Below, one piece after another: positions 1-9,300 of a DNA stretch of 64,000 nucleotides. Every line of letters starts with the position of its first letter. The stretch's first letter is position 1. The notes beneath the pieces are model-generated. The model saw nothing but the letters and a program-made list of their open reading frames with translations, was not told where the DNA came from and ran no database searches. The stretch is from Anaerolineae bacterium (lineage in GTDB: Bacteria > Chloroflexota > Anaerolineae > 4572-78 > J111): NCBI GenBank assembly GCA_022071955.1, contig JAJVIM010000031.1, positions 6,582-70,581 of the forward strand, read 5' to 3'. The translations under genes were made by a program, and so were the position numbers.

Positions 1-559
1 TCACATCATCCGAGGCGAACTGGTAGTCGCCCGCCGGCAGGTTGAAGTTGGCTATACCACTGCCATTGGTCATTGCCGACAGGTTGAGGTATGTCGTGCC
101 GGTGCTGTCAAACACGTACACCGTCCGATTACCCAACCCATTCGTCCCGTCGGTCACCGTCACTGCGACTGAGCCAAACACCGGTACGGTCACCGTGTTG
201 GTGGTGCAGCCCGGGACGGTACAGGTATCAGTGCCGCCGGCACCGCCGCTGAAGTACTGAAAACTGTAAATGTCGGCGCGAAAGTTGTAGCTACCGTCTG
301 CAACCGTGAACTGCACCTGGCCGTTGCTATCGGTGGTGCCGCTCTGGCCGGTGTAGGTGCTGCCGTTAAAGGCATACACCGAAATCCCAACCTGCGGGGT
401 GGTGTTGGTGTCAACCACCGTTACGACCACGGTGCTGGCCTGGGTGAGAGGGGCAGCGGCGGCGGCCATGACACCGCCGATGATCGCCGCAAAAACCACA
501 ATTATGGCGATGACCAGCCGTGCCCCTATTCCAAACTTGAATCTTGATTTTGTGTGCAT
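1..559 (-). CDS. Secreted beta-sandwich (carboxypeptidase-regulatory-like) protein, 3' end off window
   Basis: The frame opens at ATG 557-559, preceded by AAGGAGAAGCTA, and stays open to the left edge (at least 186 residues), so the C-terminus is missing. The N-terminus is basic and then has a long hydrophobic stretch (LVIAIIVVFAAIIGGVMAA), a Sec signal or membrane anchor. After that come two similar modules of the type VVVTVVDTNTTPQVGISVYAF and VAVTVTDGTNGLGNRTVYVF, each followed by a glycine-bounded 'G(Q/I)..F' strand. This is the pattern of carboxypeptidase-regulatory-like or Cna-B beta-sandwich repeats of surface proteins. It begins 27 nt after the multicopper-oxidase-like gene on the same strand, so it is probably the last visible gene of the export operon. 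No catalytic motif is visible. Its role as a structural or adhesive extracellular protein is an inference. Confidence 0.7.
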   Translation of the reverse strand, partial: MHTKSRFKFGIGARLVIAIIVVFAAIIGGVMAAAAAPLTQASTVVVTVVDTNTTPQVGISVYAFNGSTYTGQSGTTDSNGQVQFTVADGSYNFRADIYSFQYFSGGAGGTDTCTVPGCTTNTVTVPVFGSVAVTVTDGTNGLGNRTVYVFDSTGTTYLNLSAMTNGSGIANFNLPAGDYQFASDDV

Positions 560-586
560 TAGCTTCTCCTTGTGGTCTCCACTAGA

Positions 587-1906
587 CTACGGGCAGTTGT
601 TGGGTAACGGCGGATCAACCCGCATGTAGGTGATAGGACCGGTCATCGTTACGCCCCAGGAGGTGATCTGGTACAAGGCGTGGTTGTGCGAGATAATGTA
701 ATACTCGCCGCACTGGTTGAGGTTTGAAAAACCGGGCGGGAACGTGCCGATGGTGCCCAGGTAGGGGCTGCCACTGTAGAACATACCTATCACCGCCGCG
801 TTAGACAGGGCCGGTACGGTGACCGGAACGGGATTTGTGGTGCTGTTGTAGCCTTCGGCATCGTACCATTTAAAGATCACATCCCAGGTTTGGCCGGGGC
901 CAACATTGATCGCAAACTTTTCAAACGACAGGTCTTGCCCGGCAGAGCCTTCCAGAGGACGGCCATCACGGCCAATCACCAGGCCGTTGTTGCCGTGCGG
1001 GTGAAACGGATAGTCTTCGGTGCCCACGTTGAGGTAGCGGATAGCACCGGGGTAGGGGTGATAGTTGGGATTGTTGGCTGGCAGGGTGTTATTAAACGCG
1101 TGGATGCGGGCCAGCGCGCCGTATGGCTGGTCTGGCAGCCATGAGGCGTAATTATCGGCCACGCTGTCAGGGAAGCCCCGGCCATTGATCAGCCAGTAAC
1201 GGGGGTGGTAATTGTTCATATTGAAGGTTTTACCCTGCTCAACGGCCTGGTGCTGGTAAGGATCGATTTCTGACAGCAGCACCATAAATTCTTCTGCTGG
1301 CGTAAACTGGCTGTCGGCCCGGTTGTACATAAAGTTGGCCCCCATTGCCGGCCGGACAATCAACGCGCCAAACAGGCCCATATTGACCTGTTTTTGGGCG
1401 TTGGTGCCGCTCTCGTAAAGGAAGGTGCCGGGGTGAGAGGCCACAAAGCTGTAGGTAATGCTGCCGCCCGGCGGAGCGGTGTTGGTGAGCGAGGTGAGCG
1501 CGCCGCCGCTATCAAACTGCGGCTGAACCGGCGCACCGTTGGCCAACACATTTTCCTGGCCCGGGAACATAATCGAGGCAGCTTCGGGCAGGTTGGCGTT
1601 TTGCAGGATAATGGTGACCGTATCGCCTTCGTTCACACACAGCACCGGGCCGGGGTGTTGAAAAGGCTGGCTCCCTGCGGAATAGCCCCACATGTACATG
1701 GTGTTGCCATCGGGCAAAATAATGTAACCCGTTTGAGTAGTGAGGGTGAAGGTAGGGTTGGGGCTGGTACCGGTGGTGCAGACAATCCCAACGCGAGGCG
1801 GGGTCTGCGCGGCAGCCGGTTGAGCGGTGGGCAGGAACAGGGCCGCCGAGATTACCCCCAGCAGGACCACCCCCCAGCAAATCGGCTTATGTAAAAATGT
1901 ACGCAT
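587..1906 (-). CDS. Secreted multicopper-oxidase-like cupredoxin protein carrying the C-terminal copper motifs
   Basis: 439 residues with a Sec signal peptide ending near PAAAQ (about residue 34); RBS AAAGGAG sits just upstream of the ATG. Two cupredoxin domains are recognisable. The N-terminal one has lost the copper ligands: where multicopper oxidases have 'GTYxYHxH' it reads GTFLYESG. The C-terminal domain keeps YPFHPHG near residue 300 (like motif 3) and SHNHALYQITSWG near residue 405 (like motif 4, but HNH replaces HCH, so no type-1 Cys). The gene lies 34 nt downstream of a second cupredoxin gene that has the opposite half of the motif set, which suggests the two work together. Alternatives are a copper-binding, non-oxidase cupredoxin or an electron-transfer partner. 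Family membership is fairly secure; catalysis is not. Confidence 0.75.
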   Translation of the reverse strand: MRTFLHKPICWGVVLLGVISAALFLPTAQPAAAQTPPRVGIVCTTGTSPNPTFTLTTQTGYIILPDGNTMYMWGYSAGSQPFQHPGPVLCVNEGDTVTIILQNANLPEAASIMFPGQENVLANGAPVQPQFDSGGALTSLTNTAPPGGSITYSFVASHPGTFLYESGTNAQKQVNMGLFGALIVRPAMGANFMYNRADSQFTPAEEFMVLLSEIDPYQHQAVEQGKTFNMNNYHPRYWLINGRGFPDSVADNYASWLPDQPYGALARIHAFNNTLPANNPNYHPYPGAIRYLNVGTEDYPFHPHGNNGLVIGRDGRPLEGSAGQDLSFEKFAINVGPGQTWDVIFKWYDAEGYNSTTNPVPVTVPALSNAAVIGMFYSGSPYLGTIGTFPPGFSNLNQCGEYYIISHNHALYQITSWGVTMTGPITYMRVDPPLPNNCP

Positions 1907-1940
1907 TTTTTTGCTCCTTTAAACGAATGAACTGGTTGGT

Positions 1941-3239
1941 TTAGGCCCAATCGTTGGGGTACTGCTGCGCCCCCAAAGTACCGCTGGGGTACACGTGTAT
2001 CTCGGTTGCCTGCCCGCCAAAGCCACCAGCCGCCAGGTTATCGGCGCGGGTGTAGGTTCGGTTGTAGAGCACGTAGGTGTCGTACCCGTTACCACTCGAG
2101 CCGGAACCGCCAGAAAAGGCCGGGGCAGTGAAGATGGCGTCGATGCTTTCTCCCGCGCCAAACGAGAGCGTTTCGGTTTCGTAGCTGGTATCGGTGCCAT
2201 CTCGACCCTTCATCGGCGTGGCGTCTTTCCCCACCACTTTCATTTTGATGCCGGTCAGCGTCATCGCGGTTTCTTTAAAGCCCAGGTTGGCAAAGCGTAA
2301 CAGCACCTTTTCACCCGCGTTGCAGCGCACCAGCGATGACAACGGCTGGTATTGCAATTCGGGGTGTCCGGCCGGCGGGATCAAATCACCGTTGGCGTCA
2401 CGCACCGGGTGGAATGGGTCGATGGAGCCGTTGGGCGCCAGCGTGTCGGGATAAACCCGGCCGTTGAGCAGGGCAAAATCGGCCCGGTAGTCGCTCCATT
2501 CCGGGAGTTGGATGTGGGCATCGGCCCAGTGCGCCTCGGCCCACACTTCGCTCAGGAACATGGCAAACTCGCGGTCAAAATAGGTTGAGGGATCGTTGTA
2601 GGCGTAATGGTCGCCCAACGCCGGCCGGACAAAAACCAGGCCGGTCATGCCCATGTGCACGTGCTCCACATCTTCAACGTGGCAGTGGTACATGTAGGTG
2701 CCGGGATCGTGGGCGCGGTAAACGTAGGTAAACGTAGCGCTCGGCCCCACCGACACCGAACCGGTGGGTTCGCCGTCAAAGAAGGGGATCACATTGCGGA
2801 AGCCGTGCCAGTGAACGGTGTGAGCGTCAAACAGGTCCGGCCGCAACGCCAGCCCCAGGTTAGTTAACTGTAACCGAAACACCTCACCTTCTTTGGCCCA
2901 GAACAACGGCGCGTTGTGCTGGGCTTTATTTTTTTGAGCGGCTCGCTGCGCGTCGGTAAGCCCGGTTACGTTGCGAAAACCAAAAATATAAGTGGTAAAA
3001 GGCGCCGGGGCCAGGTTATCGGGATGGTAAAAGGAAATGGGCGGGGTGGGCGGCAGATAAATCCAGCCGTCGGTGCCGGCAAAGAACAGGTCTGGCTGTG
3101 CGCTCTGCGCCTCGGCAATGCCAACCGGGGTCAGCGTTTTGCGCAGATATTGGGGAATTACACTTGCCCCGGCCACGGCAAAGGCAGCGCCACCAGCGAG
3201 CTTAAAAAAATCGCGTCGAGTCAAAGTTTTTTTCATCAT
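1941..3239 (-). CDS. Tat-exported multicopper-oxidase-like protein carrying the N-terminal copper motifs
   Basis: 432 residues. A twin-arginine signal (TRRDFFKLAGGAAFAVAG) indicates export in folded, metallated form. RBS AGGAG precedes the ATG. The N-terminal cupredoxin domain has HTVHWHG near residue 140 (trinuclear-cluster motif 1) and YHCHVEDVEHVHMGMTG near residue 185, which supplies His-Cys-His, further His and Met for a type-1 copper site and resembles the HCH...GM motif of small laccases. The second cupredoxin domain (after about residue 240) has no matching His motifs. By family, the role would be one-electron oxidation of phenols, metals or similar with reduction of oxygen. The substrate cannot be told from sequence. 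The neighbouring gene at 587-1906 has the missing C-terminal His motifs. Same-strand spacing to the giant surface-protein gene is 93 nt. Confidence 0.82.
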   Translation of the reverse strand: MMKKTLTRRDFFKLAGGAAFAVAGASVIPQYLRKTLTPVGIAEAQSAQPDLFFAGTDGWIYLPPTPPISFYHPDNLAPAPFTTYIFGFRNVTGLTDAQRAAQKNKAQHNAPLFWAKEGEVFRLQLTNLGLALRPDLFDAHTVHWHGFRNVIPFFDGEPTGSVSVGPSATFTYVYRAHDPGTYMYHCHVEDVEHVHMGMTGLVFVRPALGDHYAYNDPSTYFDREFAMFLSEVWAEAHWADAHIQLPEWSDYRADFALLNGRVYPDTLAPNGSIDPFHPVRDANGDLIPPAGHPELQYQPLSSLVRCNAGEKVLLRFANLGFKETAMTLTGIKMKVVGKDATPMKGRDGTDTSYETETLSFGAGESIDAIFTAPAFSGGSGSSGNGYDTYVLYNRTYTRADNLAAGGFGGQATEIHVYPSGTLGAQQYPNDWA

Positions 3240-3332
3240 TTGTCTCCTGATTTTTGCAAAAGAAAGTCAAAGAACCGGCGCTGGCGCTGGCCTCCGGGTT
3301 ATCACAAGCCCCCGGAGGCCAGCGCGTGGCTG

Positions 3333-6300
3333 CTATGGCAACGAGATCGCGTCGAGGCTGCCACCCATGCCATTGACGTTGCCATCAAAGAACATGGTGA
3401 AGCTGCTGCAACTGGTGTTTGAGCCAGTTGTTGGGTTGTTGCAAACAAACACATCCTCGTTATTGCCGCTCAGCCCGTTTACGCTGAAGTTGCCCGCGGT
3501 GGTCAGGTAAATATTGCCGCCTTTAACCGCCACGCCGGTGATGTTTTCGCTGGTGGAACTCCCCAGGCCAACATCACTGCCGTCAAAGTAGAAGCTCCAG
3601 ACGCACGAGGTAATTGGCGAGCCGCTGGGCACACAGCGCAGCAGATCGCGGTTTTGGTACGTGCCGCCCAAGCCAGGCACCGAAACATTGTTACCGACGG
3701 TAGACACAATGACGCTGTTATCCGGCAGGATGTCAAACGCATCTATGTCTTCCGAACTGCTTTCGCCCAATCCAACACTGGGCGAGGTGCCATCAAGGAA
3801 GAGGCTCCACGTGCCGTTGTTGTAGTAAACAATGTCCTCGTCCTGCACTGCACCGATGCCCGGCAGGTTGGTGTTGCCGCCAAACGACATGTAGATATGG
3901 GTCGCATCGACCACCTTGATGGCGTCAACGTTTACCCCGCCAATGCCGGCCGCAACTGCGCTAAAGGTACGGGCGTAGCTGCTACCGCCGTTCCAGGCGT
4001 AGACGTCGGCGTTGTTGTAGGGTGCGGTAACGCCCGGCACCGCGGTGGTGTTGCTGGCCGTGGAGAAGTACAACTGCGCGGTGGGCGCCGGGTTTCCGCC
4101 ACCGCCGCCACCGCCACCACCGCCGCTGCTGCCAGTTTCGTCTGCGCCGCTGTCAAAAGCAGCGCCGGCGGGACGAGCATCGCCGTCAATGTCGGCGGCG
4201 GGCGCGTTAACGCCGCTCTTGCTGGCTGCGCCGTGGTCAATGGCCGGTGAGCCGGATTGCAGGTGGAAGTTGCCCATCAGGCTCGGCGGCAGGTCTGCGG
4301 CCACCATTGTCGCCCCCACAAAGTTGGGGTTCACGCGCCACGGGGCAAAGGCCACCGAGATGTCGTACGGGGTAACGACCATCGGGTCGGAAAGGATGTT
4401 CGTGGCGCTGGGATTGGCGCCGGTGTTCACCTGCTGAATGGAGTTGGTGGGCGACAACAAGCCGCTGCCATCGGCTGCGCCCAGATCCCAGTAATTGATC
4501 GGGGTGGCGTCGCCGGCGATGCCCAGGCCGATGACGGTTGCGCCCACGCGGGTGCCGGCCCGGTTATCCCAGAAGTTGTTGTTGAACAACAGCGGGTTAG
4601 AGAAGAGAGGCGAGCCGCCGGGCAGCGTGGCCTGCAACTGATTGCTGTTGAGCGAGGTGGACAAACCGGCCGGCGCCGGCAAGCCGTTGCTGGTTACCGC
4701 CGTAGCGGTGGTGAGGTTCTTCATGATGGTGTTGTTAACCACCCGCACATTCGGGGCATCGTTCAGGCCAATGCCGCCGCCTTCGTGGGTGGAAATGTTG
4801 TTGGCGATGATGTTGTTGGTGACGTTCATGGGGAAGTTGCCCGCCATCAGGAAGCGCAGCCCGCCGCCATCGTCGTTGGCCATGTTGGCCTGGATGTAGT
4901 TGGCATCAATATCCACCGGGCCGGAGCCGGGCGACAGCGTGTTGGGATTGGCCGGGAGCTGGCCGGCAATCATAATCCCGCCGCCTTCGTCGTAAGAGCT
5001 GTTGAGGTAGATGCGGTTGTGGTGGATTTTGCCGTTGGGGCTGTACCCGTACACGCTCAGCCCGCCGCCGTATTCCGCCGAGAAGTTGCCGCAGATGTCG
5101 TTGTAGGCCACTTCATAGTTATCGGCGCCGGCAAACAGGCCGATCCCACCGGCCAGGTTGGTGCCGGCGTTGGCGATGATCCGGTTGTTGGCAATCCGCA
5201 GATTTTCGTTGTGCTGGTTGGTATCGGGCGCGGGCAGGTCGGGCGTCCCAATGCGGATGGTGCCATACGAGCCGCCGTTGTTCTGCACCACGTTGTTGGT
5301 GATTTGCAGATAGCGAACGTAGGCATTGGCAAAGATAGCGCCGCCCTGCGTAACCGCGTTGGCGGGCAGCCCGGTGGGGCCGCCGCCAATCTGGTTGATG
5401 TTGTTGGGGAAACCCATCTGATCGCCGCCGCGAAGATCAAAGCCATCGATGGCCGCTTTGTAGTCGGCGGTAAACTGGCCGTTGTGCGCCAGAATGTAGA
5501 TGATCTCGCCATCGTACACGGTTTGGTTGCCATCCCAGGTGAGGCTGGCCATTTTGGTGCGCCAGGCGTCGGCCAGGGCCGTATCGCCGCCAAACGCGCC
5601 GCCATCGATATTTGAACCGGGAACGTAGGTATTACCCTGGAAGCCGCCCGGCCCCACACCCTGCAATTTAACCGGCGTGGTGATGATCAGGTTTTCGTAG
5701 TAGGCGCCGCGCGGGTTGGCCCGGGGGTTGGAGAAATCGGGTTGGCCGGGGTAAACCACTACCAAACCGCCTTTGTAGTTGGGATTGGCCGCATCAAGGG
5801 CGCTCTGATCGAGGGCGCTCTGGATGGTGCTGTAGGTTCGGCCAGGGCCAACTTCGTAAACGGTGGGCTGGTAGCTGCCGCTGGCCGCAGCCACGGCCCC
5901 ACCGCCAAAGTTGTCAATGCGGGCGTCAGCAGAAGAGTTAGTGGTGTTGTTACCCGTACCCTCAAAGCGAAGGCCAATGCGTCCTGTCCACGCGCCGCTG
6001 GGCGCGTAGGTCGTCCGGCCAATCTCAACGCCGTTTTTGTAGGCGATGATCGTGCCATCGGCCAAAGCGCGCGCGCCGAGCTGATCGTTTGCGGCAAAGG
6101 TAACGCCAGTGAGGGTGGCCCGGGTGGTGATGGTGCCAGAACCGGATGACTTGGTGCGGATTCGGACAGTGTTGGCCGGGTTATTGTTCAGCGCTACTTC
6201 AATCCACGAGGCTGCGTTTGAACCCGGGTTGTTGCCGCCGCTGTATTTCAGCAGCAAGCCCTGCTCGTTAGCGCCAGTTTGGGGTGAAACCTGAATGAAA

Positions 6301-9300
6301 GTGAAGTAGGCTTCCTGATTGGCCGGAAAAGCCGGTCCAGAAACCCACCAGGCATCGTACACATTATTGTTGTTATTGTTGCCGGTATCTATCCGGGCCT
6401 GATTGTTGTTGACCACATACACTCCATTTGGCGAGTTAACATTCCAGTTATTGCCGAGGTTGTTAGTGGTGTTGGCCCGGTTAAAGTTATCCAGCACCGC
6501 CGTGGACGGGAACGGCGCGCTGCCGCTACCCAACACGTGGAAGGTGAGGCCATTGATGGTACTCTGTCCGGCGGCTGTTCTAATACTCAACTGCTGCGGA
6601 CCAGAGGCTGTTCCGGCCGGAACCGTCACATCGATATGGGTGTTTGTCCAGTTGGCGGTGGGCAAGCTGACGCCGTTCAGCGTAACCTGGCCGGGGCTGG
6701 TGCCAAAACCAATACCGGAGACACCAAACGAGCCGGAGCCGGTAACATATGGTTGCGATACGGCAAACAGTTGCGGTGTGGCCGCATCGAGGCTGCAGGA
6801 AACCGGCGTGTTAAACTGCGAACCGGGCAGTTGCACCGTTACCCCCACTTGCGTCGGAGCCAGGTCGGCCGGGACCAGCAGGCCGGGGAAGGCTTCAAAC
6901 TCGGCGGAGATGGTGCGGAACTGCGGGTTGTAATTGGGATTCAACCGCCCCGGAATACCGGGGTCGTTGCCCACAAAGCGGTACAGGTTGGCGCACACGC
7001 CGGAGGGTGTGGGGCAACTGATGCGGTTGGTTGAGGGCAGCAATACATCCCACAAACCGTTGTAATCCGATTCAACGGTGCCAACCAGCCGGTTGGTCCA
7101 GTCGTAGATGCCAACCGGGGCAAACGGCACGCCGGCTTTTTCGCCGTAGAGCAGCGATTTGGGGTTGCTGGAGAAGTTGAGGTCGTCCACAATCAAACCC
7201 CAGAACCGGCCGGGCACCGGCACTTCGGTGAACACGTTAAAGGTGGGCACAATCGACTTGCCGTTGTTGAGCTGCACCAGTTTTACATTGCACAGTGGGC
7301 GCGGCATGCCTTCATAGGGTGAAGCGCCAATATCCAGGAAGGTGGCGTTGTCCACCGGGGTTGAGGCCGGCACGGTAACGCCGACAGGCACATTGTTGCT
7401 AACGCCGCCGTCACCCACAATCTCTCCGTAGCCATCGGCGCCAAAGCCGGCCACATCGACGGTGTGCAGCGGGCCGGCACAGGCCGGCGGCGGCACTTGC
7501 GGCACAAACTGGTCGCCGTTGGCAATATTGATGTCTTCTTCACGGGTAAACTGGAACAACGGGCGCATGCCGGTCTGGTCGTAGGCGGTTTCCACTTCAA
7601 CCAGATATTCGCGGCCGCCCGGCAGCACGTCAAACGGAATCTCGTTGCCGGCGGTGTCTTTACAAACGGGGTTGGCCGGGTCGGTGGCATCGAGCGTGCC
7701 GTTGAAGCAGCCATCGCCAAAGCCGTAGTTACCGTCTACCGCTGCGCCAAAGTTGGCATCCGGGGTACCCTGATCTGTGGCGTAGGGGCCAAACTGCACG
7801 CCCATCAGCGGGCCTTCCAAACAATCGGTGGAAGAGTTGGTTACCTGCTGATCGGCCGGGTAGGCCAGCGGGTTGCCGTCAACATCGCGCGGCACACAGT
7901 TCTCGGTGGGGCGCTGCCACGATTCGGTAACGTAAGTGTTGAGCAGCCGCCCTTTGGCGAAGGAGCCATCGGCGGCCAGCTCGTAGGTGTCGAAGGCATC
8001 ACAGGGCGCGCCCAGGTGGGTGCCGCAATCGACCGTTTCATACAGGTCAACCGTGAGGCCAGAAACACCCGGCTGCCAGTCTTCGACCGCGGCGTACTGC
8101 GGGTCAAGCTCGTTGCGGGTGGTATCGTAACTGACCGTACCCACAATCCCGCCGTTGCGCGGATCGATGCCGTTGCGGCCGGTGGGATCATAGGCGTGCA
8201 CGCCCCAATCCATGCGGCCAGACAGGCCAATGATCGGCAGCACACTCACGTCTACACCGGCGCCCAGCACCGTGGTTGGCGTGGGCTGGTTATCGGCCTG
8301 GTAGGTGATGCCGGTGGTGTAGTACAGGTCGTTATAGGCCTCCATCACCAGCCATTGGGTCATGGGGTAGGCGTTTTCCATCACGTAATAGCCGCTGGCA
8401 TCGGTGGTGACCGTTGTTGCGCCGCGGTCCATCAGCGAGTTTTCACGCTTGCGCATGGTCAGCGTGAAGTTGGGGATACCGGGTTCGCCGGAGTCCTTTA
8501 CCCCGTTGCGGTTGGTATCGTTGAAGACGTAGCCTTCAAACCTGGTCCACCAGCCGGTCAGGGGCAAAATGCCCATATCGACCACTTCGCCGTTGGTTAC
8601 GGTGACGTTGAGCAGGTCAAGAATGTAGTTTTGCGGCTCGTCCCACCAGGTGAGGGTATAGTTGCCGTCGGGCACGTTGGGAATATCAAACGCGCCGTTG
8701 GCATCACCCTGGCCCACCCAAATGGCCTGGTCGCCGTTGGTCAGATCGTTCAGCGAAATCCAGGGATGGTCGATGGGGGCATCAAGCTTGGCCCCGTTCA
8801 ACCCGCCCCAAATGGTGCCGGGCAGGCCCAAGCCGCCTTTGGCCGGCACGTAAACTTTAACCCCTTCCACCACACCTTTGATGTGGCCAGACCCACCCAG
8901 GTTGGGGGTGTTGGGTTGCACGTAGCCAAAAATGGCAAAGGGGAACGGCTCGCCGGCCACCACAAATTCAGTGTCCAGGCCGGTAGCGCCTTCCATCACC
9001 CAGGAATCCCAGTCGTGGTTGCCTTCCAGAGTGGTGGTTTGAATCCAGTTGGTGCCATCTGGCGGAGTAATTGACAACGCATAGCGGTTGGGACCCAGGT
9101 TAGGGATTTCCAGTTTGCCCTCCACCACCGCTGTGGCGGGGATAGGAGCGCCTTCTCTGGTTTGGGTCAGGCCGGTAACATCTGCCGGGCAGTGACCAGC
9201 ACCGTCAACGGGGTCAACCGTGCCAATGTCAACTCCGCCATCGACGACGTAGCACTGGCTCAGGCAGACGCCGTTGCCGCAGAGCGGGTCGCCAAAAACG

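Noticed and set aside
4257..5615. 452-codon open frame on the plus strand
   Set aside because: Antisense to the giant surface-protein gene; composition (runs of Gly, Val, His) is that of the shadow of a GC-rich gene, with no motif or ribosome site.
7464..9074. 536-codon open frame on the plus strand
   Set aside because: Also lies fully antisense to the giant surface-protein gene; no domain recognised and the sense frame has clear domains.
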